From contig ML681992.1 in the NCBI GenBank assembly GCA_007922195.1, forward strand, positions 35,572,444 through 35,636,443: 64,000 nucleotides of DNA. The letters are read 5' to 3'. A model generated the notes under the pieces. It was not told the origin of the DNA and made no database searches. It saw only the letters and a program-made list of their open reading frames with translations. Positions 46,484 through 57,304 of this stretch are shown here, in pieces. Made by a program: the position numbers and the translations under genes. The DNA is from Podocnemis expansa (taxonomy: Eukaryota; Chordata; Testudines; Podocnemididae). Every line of letters starts with the position of its first letter. Position 1 is the stretch's first letter.

Positions 46484-47960
46484 GGCTATGTCCACACACA
46501 AAGTTTTGTTTCAAAATAAGTCATTTTGAAATTATTTATTTTAAAATAAAAACTTTATTTCAAAAAGACTTACTTCAAATTAAAAAAAAAATTAATTCGA
46601 AATAAGGCAAGCCCCTCCAATCGAAATAGCATGCCCTGTGTATGGACATGCTATTTGGATTCCCGGAGAGGGGCACCCTGGGAGGTGTGGCAACATGGTC
46701 CCTTGGCAGGGCCATGTTGCCACCAAATCCTCTGCCTGGCTTTCACTTGGAGAGCCAGGCAGTGGCAAAAAGCACCGGGGGGGGTGGGGGGACAGATCCC
46801 TCAGCTGGCTGGCTGGGCAAGGGGGCTTGCCAGCAGCCGGTGGGGGCCGTGGTTCCACTGCCCGCTTGCCCCACTGCTGCCGTGGTGGTGCAAGCAGGCA
46901 GTAAGGGGGGACTGTGGCTCCCCTGCCCGCTTTTTTGCCTGGGCTGCAAGATGGGAGCCAGAGCTGACTGTGGCTCCCCAACCCACTTGCCCCGGTGCCG
47001 CACCAGTGGGACAAGTGAGTTGGGGAGCCACTGTCCCCTCTGGCTCTTGGCTTGCAGCTGGAACTAGAAAAGCTGGTGGGGGAGCCGCGGTCCCCCCTGA
47101 CTGCCCACTTGCCCAGCCGCCAGGACAGTTTTAGAAATAGGGGTTGTTTTGAAACAACGTGTCCTAAGCATGTTGCTTCGAAACAACGCTTATTTCGATT
47201 TCAAGCGAGGTTTAGCGGTTTTGAAATAACCACCCTTATTTCAAAAGGAGGGAGTCCTGTCCTTTTGAAATCACAAAACGTCATCTGGACCTAACAAGTT
47301 TCATTTTGAAACAACAGCTGTTGTTTTGAAATAAAACTCGCATGTAGACATACCTAGAGCCCTGCAAATCCTCAGGTATCCACTGCAGATCCACAGGTAT
47401 CTGCATCCGTGGGTGCAGGTGCGAATAACCGCAGACCCATTGCTCCGGATCAACTCATGGATGCAGCTTCTATTGTTACCTTATCACACTGCAATCCATT
47501 GCTGAAACTGCTGTGGCAGCATGCAAGGGAACCAGGAAGTGCTCTAGCCAATCCTAGATTATGATCTGCCAGCCAATCAGAGTCTCAAGGTGGGACTGGG
47601 AGACTCACTGCTGGCCTTTGATTGGCTCATTCCCCTGCCCACTTCCTCCTTTTCTTGCTTCCAGTTGGCAAGCCATTTCTGTCAATCAGAGATTTCATAA
47701 GTGGGCAAAGAAATCTGATTGATAGCACAGCATGCAAACCACAAACGAGAAAGGAAAAAGTGTGTGGGACCCATATGGGGGAATGAACCAGTCAAAGGCT
47801 GAATAGTTGTATGTGAGCCAAAGCTCGGTTGCAGCTGCGGTTACAGATGCAGCTAAACCCTGGCATGTGGATTTCGGATTGGATTAATGTTATCACTGAG
47901 CGGATGCGGATCAGATGCAGTTCCACATTTTTGTATCTGTGTAGGGCTCTAGACATACCC
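46484..47960. mobile_element. TCGA-palindrome MITE, word TTTCGAAA, with GC core and nested hAT (1477 bp)
   Basis: The left end GGCTATGTCCACACAC and right end CTAGACATACCC are flanked by TGT (46481-46483, 47961-47963). The arms repeat TTATTTCAAAA, TTGTTTCGAAACAAC-like and TTTTGAAATAA words. The GC-rich core (46660-47130) holds hairpins, for example GTGGCTCCCCAACCCACTTG paired with a near-complement 25 bp on. The right tip is split by the hAT element at 47355-47951. Without it the MITE is about 872 bp. Confidence 0.85.
47355..47951. mobile_element. Non-autonomous hAT element (597 bp) inserted in the MITE tip
   Basis: The ends are TAGAGCCCTGCAAAT and GTGTAGGGCTCTA, inverted. The perfect 8-bp duplication GACATACC flanks it (47347-47354, 47952-47959) and is part of the MITE's own terminal repeat. 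Internal text GCAGATCCACAGGTATCTGC is palindromic. No coding capacity. Confidence 0.92.
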
Positions 47961-47963
47961 TGT

Positions 47964-49135
47964 GAGAAAGAAATTCAAGAGTTCCAAAGTTTAGGTGGAG
48001 TTCACCTATATCTCAGTTACAGTTTTTGTTCAAGTCAAAAGGCTTGAGGAGCAAGAAGCAGGAATCCTCCTTTTTGGTTGCAGAAATCTTAGGTAGAAAT
48101 CCATTTAGGCTTTTCTTTTACTTGTGGAACCAGCAACATTCAGTCAGCTTACAGCAATCAATCACATATGCATATGGGAAAACTCTGCTGCAGATGCTCC
48201 ACAGCAGGAAGAAAACATCTTGTTGTCCACTCCTGGCTCAGCTTCTCCCACTCACACCCTGAGCACATGAGCTCTTCTCATTGCAAATCTGTGGCTGCTG
48301 GCAGCTCTCATAGCATCTGACCACAGCAGCAGTAGAAAACCTAGTTGGGCATGCTCAGTGTAACCATCCACTTTATTTCCAGAAGCTTCTGGAGCTGAGC
48401 AGCCAAATCTGCCCATCAACATAGCTCAGCCTAAAGAGATCCCTAAAAGAGATAGCTCCTTTAATTAGGCATATGGGTTACACATTACAGTTCACATTAC
48501 TATAGTCTGCACTTTGAGGCTGTGTAGACAAGCTTTAAGGCTTCATTTGCATATGCCATTGAAGACCTCCCCTAGTGAAGTGACATTTGGCAACTCACAG
48601 CTTGAAGTAGATTTGAATAACTGAGATGAAAATTTCTGCAGATCATGATGAACCCTGGGAACCATCTGATCCTTCACAAAACTTTTCTGTCTTTCCTGAG
48701 GATTTTTTTTTCATTTTGCAAACACAATTGAAATATTTCATGAATCTTATATTGGCAGGTAATAAATGATCTGTAATAGTGTTGCATTTCAGTTTTGCTG
48801 AATGTTTCTCTATTGCATTATGAAACAGTATCAATAGGAGTACCTAATTTACCTTCTCTGTGCCATTCATTATTTTGTGTGCTTCTGTCATGTCCCTGTA
48901 TTTGCTTCCTTTCTAATTCAGTCTCCTCTGACTCAGTCAATAATTGAAGTTTTCTTTTTTAAATGGAATCTAAGCTATTTCACTGTCTCACCCACATTCA
49001 ATGACCTCCCTCTTTCCCCTTTAAACTCTTTTCATGCTTGTTGTAATTTATAGTTAGTTAATTGAGAGACAGCTACTGTGGATTTTGCTTTTCAGGCCAG
49101 TCATATTTTAGTAACAAATCTAGTAATATTAGGGT
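47964..49135. other. Presumed intron, no element recognised
   Basis: The first 500 bp have mixed composition, the rest is AT-rich. A GGCTGTGTAGACAAGC near 48520 resembles a MITE end but has no partner. Confidence 0.4.
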
Positions 49136-49413
49136 TAGTCTATACTGATGGTGGCAAAATTGCCACCATCAGCCTGCTCTTCTGGTTTCAATTGAGCAGT
49201 CTGTGTAGACGCACTCTGTCACTCTGGCGTTCTCCCTAGTAACTCCAGCCCTGGAAGTGGTGCATTGCTAAGGCGACTGGATGGCATTTCCAGTGGCCTT
49301 AGCGAAGTGTGTAAGGACTAGTTAGCTAGTCGTTGGGCGATATACAAGGTATTTTACATACCTTGCATATCACCCATTATTGCCTTGAAAAGAACAGCAA
49401 GTATAGAGTAGGG
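49136..49413. mobile_element. Multi-hairpin MITE (about 278 bp)
   Basis: The left end AGGGTTAGTCTATACTG and right end AGTATAGAGTAGGGC are approximate inverses. Inside are a perfect 13-bp-arm hairpin (CTGATGGTGGCAA, 49145-49157, with its complement at 49160-49172), an 8-bp-arm one (GCTAAGGC/GCCTTAGC) and a 17-bp-arm one with two changes (GGGCGATATACAAGGTA). No coding sequence. Confidence 0.6.
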
Positions 49414-49763
49414 CTCAGTGTTGGGATTCCCATGAGATCTTTCAATTTATCCAGAATGCCTCATTCTGTTCTGAAAGAACCCCTTACCCAGTTTTTTTGA
49501 GATCCAAAAAACTAGTTTGATTCCAGCTTGTCACTCAGGTTACTTAATTAGGAGTGTAACAGCTCTTTGCCATTGCTGACCAGGCCCTGGTACAGGGAGG
49601 TTTAGGTTTGGGGGATACCACAATTCTGGTTCATGTCACATACTTCATACTTGACTTTAGATACATCTTTTCTAGCTGCCAACATCTATGCTACTTTCAC
49701 GTAAGGACCAGTTGGTTAGCCTATTGCAAGGTTTGGCATCGCAAAAGCAGAGAAGAGCCATTT

Positions 49764-50322
49764 TCCCCCACCGTCCCACCACAACTGCATGAGTCCGAGC
49801 CGGCCTGGCGGCCACACCACAACCCCTAGCACCGGTGGGGGTGTGTGTGGAGCTCTCCCTCCTGTCCTCTGTTCGCTCCACTGGTGGGGTAGAGCAGTGC
49901 TCCCCACCTACCCCCAGCTGGCCGTGCCTTCCTGGGGGGTTAGGGGAGCAGGAGATTGGCTGGCATGGAGCTGGGCTTGCAGGGGCAGGGCCCTGGAGCG
50001 GCCTGCTCTGAAGAGTTCAGGCTGTTCAACCTCGGCCAGGATCCAGGATTGAGCCCATTCAGCCCTGGGGTGGCTGGGGGCAAAGTGGCCTGAACTCTTC
50101 GGAGTAGTCCGCTGTAGGTCCCACCCCTGCAAGCCCAGCTCCATGCTGGTCGCTCTTGGGAGGAGCGGCCGGTTAGGGGTAGGTGAGGCAGCACTGCTCC
50201 TCCCTGCTGGCATAGGGAGGGAGGGCCACCTGCCTGCACACCCCTGCCAACGCTAGGGGCCGCAACGCGGCTGCTGGGCCACCTCAGATTTGTGCAGTTG
50301 TGGTGGGAGGATGGGGGTGAAC
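49764..50322. repeat. Long GC-rich inverted repeat upstream of the GUCY1A2 exon
   Basis: The left arm (about 49764-50040) and right arm (about 50050-50322) are imperfect reverse complements. Paired landmarks are CCCACCACAACTGCA with TGCAGTTGTGGTGGG, CATGGAGCTGGGCTTGCAGG with CCTGCAAGCCCAGCTCCATG, and GAAGAGTTCAGG with CCTGAACTCTTC. It probably is a foldback transposon core. Outer ends were not determined. The open frames here are side effects of GC content. Confidence 0.85.
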
Positions 50323-51120
50323 CCGGTGACCCAGAATTGTGTGGCCTGCGCCGGCCAGGAGCCACCTTATTCGGCTCTGATGCTGAGGCCAGCTGTGAGC
50401 CTGTCTTGCAACCCAGCACAGCTGGCTCCCTGGAGGAGATTGGCAAGGAGACAGAAGGGAATGCTCCGGGAGCCACAGGTGGCTTTCTGAGCCCGCATTG
50501 CAGATTCCAGGGCTATTGTGTAAGGCAGACTTCTCAGTTCAAGGTATTTCTGCCTATTTCATTTACCATAAACATACTGACAATAGTTAGCTTAATTAGT
50601 TTCTGCCTCCTTTATTTACTATAAATATATGCAGTAATAAGCTGTTTCAGCAAGTACTTACTTGTGATTGTCTTGTCTTAACTTGGGCCTTCTCAGATCA
50701 GCTAAGTTATCCCTACCATCAGTTATGCTTGAAGTAAGAAGCATATTGTACTGTGGTTACTTTCCACATTTAAATATGATGAGATAGGTACAGGATCTTG
50801 TTTTTGCATATCATTGTGACAGAATGTGATGGTGTAGAGCCATGAAAAGAAATACAAGACTAGTATTCTGACTCATCATGGCAATCCAACCAGGTGAGTC
50901 TCTTTAAATCAAAATTAGGAGTATAAAAGACTGAAGAAAGACTCGAAGGCAAAAAGAGAAATAGGAAGTTGTGCAGGTAAAAACCCTATGAACTGCCAGC
51001 TAAAAAGTGTCCTTATGATATGGTTTATGTTTATCACTTATGTTAAAGATAGAAGAAAATGCCCCTTCCCTCCATGACCCATTGCTGAGTTGAGAGCGGC
51101 ATGGAGATCCATGTACATTT
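50323..51120. other. Intron 5' of the GUCY1A2 exon
   Basis: GC-rich to about 50510, then AT-rich. No repeat recognised and no second exon seen. Confidence 0.55.
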
Positions 51121-51163
51121 ATTAATTGATCTTTGTTTTTTAAACTCTATTTATGTTTTGCAG
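51121..51163 (+). promoter_or_regulatory. 3' splice site and polypyrimidine tract before the GUCY1A2 exon
   Basis: A T-rich stretch (CTTTGTTTTTTAAACTC, then TTTATGTTTTGCAG) precedes the exon and ends in the acceptor AG at 51162-51163. The matching donor is GTAAGG at 51650. Together they fix the exon on the + strand. Confidence 0.85.
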
Positions 51164-51649
51164 GTGATGGAAGTCAAAGGACAAATGATCCATGTGCCCG
51201 AGTCAAATTCTGTTTTGTTTTTGGGTTCCCCTTGTGTGGATAAGCTGGATGAACTGATGGGCCGAGGACTACATCTTTCTGATATACCTATCCATGATGC
51301 TACCCGTGACGTCATATTGGTTGGGGAGCAAGCAAAGGCTCAAGATGGCTTAAAGAAACGAATGGATAAACTGAAAGCAACATTAGAGCGAACACACCAA
51401 GCTCTGGAAGAGGAGAAGAAGAAGACAGTGGATCTTCTTATTTCTATATTCCCAGTAGATGTGGCTCAACAGTTGTGGCAGGGGCAGCAAGTTCAGGCTA
51501 GGAAATTTGACGATGTCACGATGCTCTTCTCCGACATTGTTGGCTTCACAGCTATCTGTGCCCAGTGTACCCCCATGCAAGTGATCAGCATGCTGAATGA
51601 GCTGTATACTCGATTTGACCATCAGTGTGGATTCCTGGATATCTATAAG
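51164..51649 (+). CDS. GUCY1A2: GUCY1A2 internal exon (soluble guanylate cyclase alpha-2)
   Basis: This internal exon encodes 162 residues of the alpha-2 subunit of the cytosolic nitric-oxide receptor, which pairs with a beta subunit to make cGMP from GTP. Residues 1-55 are the end of the PAS-like (HNOBA) region, including [10 protein letters not shown] and [14 protein letters not shown]. Residues about 56-92 are the charged coiled coil ([20 protein letters not shown]). From about 93 the class III cyclase domain begins, with [12 protein letters not shown]; the Asp at residue 124 is the family's first metal-binding Asp. The exon follows a pyrimidine-rich tract ending in TTTTGCAG at 51163 and ends at a GTAAGG donor at 51650, phase 0 at both ends. 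Without splicing the frame runs 15 more codons to a stop at 51692. It was assigned to alpha-2 rather than alpha-1 from [13 protein letters not shown] and CGFLDIYK. The rest of the catalytic domain must lie in exons beyond the window. Confidence 0.96.
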
Positions 51650-52281
51650 GTAAGGTACTTAAGTCCACAAAGTAGGAAAAGCAAATCTTTATAAATTGCT
51701 TCCATTGCTAATTTACTAAATTGCTAAAGCAATTTAAATACAGCTGTTTAGAAAGTATTTTGGCTTTCATATGTGGAGAATTTTGAGTTTTTGATGGAAC
51801 ATTTGAAATGAAAAATAGTTTGGTTGAAGACAGAAATATTTCTGATTCTGAAATGCCACTGCAGTACCTCCTGGGAGCTGTAGCTTAGGTGATTCATCCT
51901 TTCATTTTTCTCTGTGGCTGGGCTCCCTGGAAAGACTGTGTCTTCCATGATGCAGTAGTCTGACTCTTTTCTGGGAGAAGATGGTAGATCATGAAGATGT
52001 AGGACTATCATGTATCATGGCTGAAGGAGTATGGTTGGACACACTATTTCCTAGAGGAGAATGAAGCAGTGGAATAACAACTTCTATGAGGTACTGCAGT
52101 GACACTTTGGTGTCAAAATACTTTGTTTTTGGGGCCAAACAGTGAAATATTTTGGGTTTTTGTGTGTGCTGTTTTTCAACAGAAAGCTGATAGTTTTCAC
52201 AGTTATTGTTAATTAGAAAATCTAGTGTTTTGATGAGTAAGTTTCCATGAAATTTGCTCACCAACTCTAGTTTTCAGCCTC
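51650..52281. other. Intron 3' of the GUCY1A2 exon
   Basis: Starts with the donor GTAAGG. AT-rich, no repeat or further exon recognised before the MITE at 52285. Confidence 0.6.
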
Positions 52282-52284
52282 TGT

Positions 52285-53313
52285 GGCTGTCTACACTGGC
52301 AAAGTTAGTTTGAAATAGCTATTTCAAAATAACTTTGCCTCGAAATAATAATTTCGAAAAAGTAAGTCTTTACAAGACTCCTTTTTCGAAATAAAGCAGG
52401 AATTAGTATTTTGAGTTAGAGAGTCTATATATGACACTCTAATTCGAAATAGACCTCCCCCCCAGGCAGGGTTCCTCGCCTGGGGAGAGATGCCCCCTCC
52501 AGGGCAGCCAGGAAACCCTGGAGAGGCTGCGGTGGGGCTGTGCTCGCCGCGGGGGCAGCCAGGAACCACGGCAGGGCTGTGCTCCCTGCTGTGCAGCCAG
52601 TGAACCAGGGATGCCACTTCCCCCCAGCCTGCTTACCTGCCCCCCCAGCCTCCCTGTTCAGAATGGGGGGGGGTCTAGCAGGGGGCTAGGAGCCTGATTG
52701 GGCTTGGAGCTGCTTGCGGCACCTGGCAAGCAGCTCCCAGCCTGGTCAATTTCACAGCCAATTGGGCTCTGAGCCCCCTGCTAGACCCGCCCCTCTCATT
52801 TCTGAACAGGGAGGCTGGGGGGGGGCAGATCAGCAAGTGGGGGGAAGTGGCACCCCTGACTCCCTGGCTGTGCAGCAGGGAGCGCAGCCCCGCTGGGGTT
52901 CCCTGACTGCCCTAGTGGGGAGCACAGCCCTTCCAGGTTCCCTGGCCGCCCTGTTGGGGGACTCTGTAATGGAACAAAGCCCTGGGAGCCATCTGTCACT
53001 GGGCAGGGTAGGGAATCCTGCCCTGCCCAGGGAGGGACCCCAGGCAAAATACAGCCCTCCCGGGGGAATCCCCTTGTAATTATTTCAAAAAAGCTAATTC
53101 CACGTCTTGGAATGGCTTTTTTCAAAATAATTATTTTGAAAGATTTGCTCTTTCAAAATTAAAACAGGTTGACTGATTTTGAAAAAGTGCTTAGCTTTTT
53201 TGAAATACATATCTGCTTTTTTTTGAAAAAGCAAATGCCTGCCTGGACACAGAAAAGTTTTTTCGAGATAAGCTTACTTATCCTGCAAAAAACTTTTCAG
53301 TGTAAATGTACCC
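52285..53313. mobile_element. TCGA-palindrome MITE forming a near-complete 1-kb foldback, word ATTTCGAAAT
   Basis: The ends are GGCTGTCTACACTGGC and AGTGTAAATGTACCC, flanked by TGT on both sides (52282-52284, 53314-53316). The outer arms use ATTTCGAAA and TATTTCAAAATA words. The GC-rich inner arms (about 52450-52700 and 52755-53010) are imperfect inverses, with pairs such as GGTCTAGCAGGGGGCT and AGCCCCCTGCTAGACC. The centre is a perfect 12-bp hairpin, GGAGCTGCTTGC at 52706-52717 and its complement at 52726-52737. Confidence 0.88.
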
Positions 53314-53316
53314 TGT

Positions 53317-53562
53317 AAGATTAGAAAAGGAGAAATAACTCTTTTATTTGGAGATCTACCTGTGCACCTTTTAAGAGGAAATGTAGGAGATTTCTGCTTT
53401 CAGTGATGGTTTAGTCACCACTTTTTCTGTGTTTTGTGATTAATTAAGAAGGGGCCAGATCTTCATCTTCTGGAGGTGTAAATCCACTGTAGGCAACTGG
53501 AATACACCAGCTTAACCCCAGCTGAGATACAGGAAAATATCCTTGTTAGTAATCAGTTAGAA

Positions 53563-53602
<40 letters not shown>

Positions 53603-53980
53603 CCTCCCTCTCCCTCCCTCTCTCTCTCTCTGTCTCTCTTTGTTATATGAACAACATTTAACTTAGTTAATAAATTCTATCCTGTTCACCCTTGCTTCTG
53701 AATCCTTTCATATTTAAATAATGCCTGTCATATTTCTGAGATCTCAAACTCCACTTGTATGGTTTTTTGTTCCAAGCCATGTTCCAAATTAAAGGGATGC
53801 ATTTTTTGTTTATGATTCAGATGTGATAAATTGGTAGAAATCTCATGACCAGCTTATATTGTGAAATTATTTCCAGTCAAAGTTCACAAATCTGCTAGAA
53901 CTGGTCAGTCTCAGTTGATTTCATCACTAGGGCCAAAATCAGAGTTTAGGAACAGCTTATGAGATTTCAGTACTGTTGAA
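53317..53980. other. Intron with a long (CT)n run
   Basis: Apart from the CT-rich microsatellite at 53562-53640, no feature recognised. Confidence 0.5.
53562..53640. repeat. (CT)n / (CCCT)n microsatellite
   Basis: About 80 bp of CT dinucleotides broken by CCCTCC units. Confidence 0.9.
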
Positions 53981-56740
53981 TAAGAACATAAGAACGGTCA
54001 CACTGGATCAAACCAATGGTCTATGTAGCCCAGTATCCTGTCTACCAACAGCAGCCAATGCCAGGTGCTTCAGAGGGAATGAACAGAACAGGTAGTCATC
54101 AAGTGATCCATCCCATCATCCATTCTTAGCTTCTGGCTAACAGCATTCCCTGCCGATCCTGGCTAATAACCATTGGTGAACCTGTCCTCCATGAATATCT
54201 CTAGTGGTGTTTGAACTGCATTATAATTTTGGCCTTTACTACATCCTCTTGCAAAGAGTTCCACAGGTTGACTGAGAGTTATGTGAAGAAAAAGTTCCCT
54301 TAGTTCATTTTAAACCCACTGTCATTAATTTCATTCACTTACTCCTAGTTTTTTTGTTTTCTTAGAAGTAAATGACTCTTTCTCTGCTCAGTCATGATTT
54401 TATGGGTCTTGTATTCCCCCATGATGTCTCTTTTCCAAGTTGAAAAGTCCCAGTTTTATTAATGTTTTCTCATGTGGAAGCTTTTCTATACACCTTATAA
54501 ATTTTGTTGTTCTTTTCTGTACCTTTTCCAATTCTGACAAATCTTTTTTGAGTTGGGATAACTAGATCCACACAGTATTTGTGATGCGGGCATACTATGG
54601 ATTCATAAAGAGGCAGCACGATATTTTCTGTCTTATCAATCCCTTTCCTAATCATTCTCAATATTGTGTAGGCTTTTTTGACTGCTGCTGCATATTTCGT
54701 GGATGTTTTTCAGAGAACTGTTCACAATGACTTCAAGATCTTTCTTAAATGGCAACAGCTAATTTACATTCCATTATTTTATATGTAACATATTTTCCAG
54801 TGTGCATTACTTTGCAGCAACGGTTGTCAGCATTGAATTTCATCTCCCATTTTGCGGCCCACCTAGTCACCCAGTTTTTTGAGATCCCTTTGTAATTCTT
54901 TGCAATCTGTTTAGATTTAACTATGTTAAGTAGTTTTGTATCATCTGCAAATTTTGCCACCCCATTTTTATCAGATCATATTGAAAAGTACTGGTCGTGG
55001 TTCTGCCTCGTGGAGTACATTGACATTTACTTCTCTTCATTCTGAAAACTGAGCATTTATTTCTACCCCTTTTTCCCTATCTTTTAACCAGTTATAAATC
55101 CAGGAGGGGTCCTTCTGTCTTACCATATGACCACTTACTTTGCTTAAGAGCCTTTAGTGAGGGACATTGTCAAAGAGTTTCTGAAAATCTAAGTACACAA
55201 TATGCACTGAATCCTTGTCCACACACTTGTTGAGCCCCTCAAAGAACTTTCACAGATTAGTTAGGCATGATTTCCCTTTAAAAAAATGACTTTTCCCACA
55301 ACAAATCACATTAGTCTATGTGACTGATAATTCTGTACTTTACTATATTTTCAAACAATTTGCCTTGTACTGAAGTCTGTAGTTGCTGGAATTTCCTCTG
55401 GGGCCTTTTTAAAAATTGGCATCACATTAGCTATCCCCAAGTCTCCTCGTACAGAAACTGATTTCAATAGTAGGTTAACATACAGCAGTTAGTAGTTCTG
55501 CAATCTCAGATTTGGGTTCCTTCAAAACTCTTGGGTGGATACTATCTGGTTCTGGTGACTTACTACTGTTTAATTATCATTTTGTTCCAAAACCTCCTCT
55601 AATGACATCTCAGTCTGGGACAGTTCTTCAGGTTTGTCAGCTAAAAAGAATTGCTGAGGTTTGGGAATCTCCCTCACACTTTCAGTTGTGAAGACTGATG
55701 CAAAGAATTCATTTTGTATCTCCACAATAGTGGTATCTTATTTGTGTGCTCATTTGGCATCTCAATCATCTTGTGGGGCCACTGGTTGCTTAGCAGGCTT
55801 CCTGCTCCTAATATACTTAAAGTATTTTTTGCTGAGTCTTTGGCTAGCTGTTCTTCACATTCTTTTTTGGTCTTCCTAATTATATTTTTAAACTTCACTT
55901 GCCAGAGTTCATGTTCCTTTCTATTTTCCTCAATAGAAATTTAACTTCTGCTTTTTAAAGGATGCCATTTTGCCTCTAATTGCCTCTTTGACTTTGCTGT
56001 TTAACTTTTTTCATCCTTTTAATATCTTTTAATTTGAGGCATACTTTTATATTAAGCCTCTATTATGGTGTCTTTAAGTTTCCATGCAGCTTATAGGGAT
56101 TTCGCTTTTGACGCTGGATCTTTAATTTGTTTTGCCCTCATTTTTGTGTGATTCCCCTTTCTGAAAATAAATGCTACTGTTGTGGGCTACCTTGGTGTCC
56201 TCCCACTCAGATGTTACGTCACTGTTACCAAGCAGTTCAGCTATATTCACCGTGTGTGTCACTTAGGACTTAATCAAGAATTGTCTTTTCTCTGGTGGAT
56301 TCCAGGACTAGCTGCACTGTGAAGCAGTCATTTAAGGTGCCCAAAAACTTTCTTTGAATCCTGTCCTGGGGTGAAATGTATCCAGCCAAAATGGGGACAG
56401 TTAAAATCCTCCATTAGCTTTTTTTCCCCCCCTTAAATAATGTCTCCAGTCTCTGAGAGTATTGCACAGGCATTATCAACATCCTGGGCAGGGTGTTGAT
56501 AGTATATCCCTACTACTATAGTCTTACTATGCAAACATGAAATTACTACCTATAGAGATTCCATGGCACAGTTTGATTCACTTAAGATATTTATTTCTTT
56601 GTCTCTGTGTTTTTTTTTCCACATATCATGCCACTATCCCACCAGTACAGTCTATTCCACCCTTCTGATATATTTTTAAACAGAACCTTAACCTCAGTCA
56701 GTCTTTGGATCTGAGTACTGAGTCCTCTGCTTAGTCTACT
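53981..56740 (-). mobile_element. CR1 LINE, turtle type, long antisense copy (2.76 kb)
   Basis: The 3' end at 53981 reads AAGAACATAAGAACGGTCAC, a tail common in turtles. On the - strand the reverse transcriptase appears near 54955 as [15 protein letters not shown] with KWEMKFNAD. The C-terminal part appears near 54550-54440 (LSELEKVQKRTTKFI, then LIKLGLFNLEKR). Upstream parts near 55640-55900 carry FFASVFTTE-like and PEELSQTEMSLEEVLEQN fragments. 56420-56700 corresponds to the end of the endonuclease domain. Numerous stops and frame shifts show it is dead. Roughly half of a full-length CR1 remains. Confidence 0.85.
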
Positions 56741-57300
56741 TTTTTAGGAAACTATAGTATAATACAAGGTGAAACAAAAGTAAAAAATTCTGATTGGTCA
56801 AGGAGAGTAGCACAGCATGGAAAGTGAAACTGAAATATGATGGGTAACAGCATACCATTCATCACAAAGATTTCAGCCAGCCATTTCTAATGTAGAATAT
56901 AAAAAATATAAGCCCCTCCCCCCAGTATTTCAGGGGGTTAACAGAGGCAGCAACAGGCTTGGGTGTGTATTTGTGACAACCAACCACAGCAGTGAGAACC
57001 AACAGATCTACTTCTAATTTTCATGAAAGAGGCCTTGTCCCCTTATACCTATGCAATGTCTGAGCCCCAACTTATCTTTTAGGCCTGTCTAACTCCATAC
57101 AGAACTGGCATAAGAGGATGTGGTGCCCACCTTGTAGCTTTTAGCCCAGTGTTCGAACACTCCCCCAGAAGCAGAGATTGGGTTTGAATGGGGATCTTCC
57201 ACTGCTCTGATGTGGGCTTTTCTCAGATTTCAAAAGTTGAAGCTGTTGCACTCTGGATAAATAATGAAAGAATAATTGAGACAAAAAGAAAGGGCAAGTG
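56741..57300. repeat. Intron, right part within a dispersed non-coding repeat
   Basis: Up to about 57080 nothing is recognised. From 57090, AGCCCAGTGTTCGAACACTC and GGGTTTGAATGGGGATCT are B-box-like and belong to the tRNA-like repeat body. Confidence 0.35.
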
Positions 57301-57304
57301 GAAA

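Noticed and set aside
45443..47134. Open frames of 120-181 codons in the hAT and MITE cores
   Set aside because: GC-rich tandem repeats inside transposons, open in several frames at once; no coding signature.
49672..50624. GC-rich block with open frames before the exon, as a possible first exon or CpG island
   Set aside because: The block is a long inverted repeat of transposon type, and the gene's internal exon already lies downstream. No promoter or splice donor of quality was found.
51650..51694. Extension of the GUCY1A2 reading frame past 51649 as a short isoform
   Set aside because: The frame passes a consensus GTAAGG donor and meets a stop after 15 codons that resemble no cyclase sequence; it is intron.
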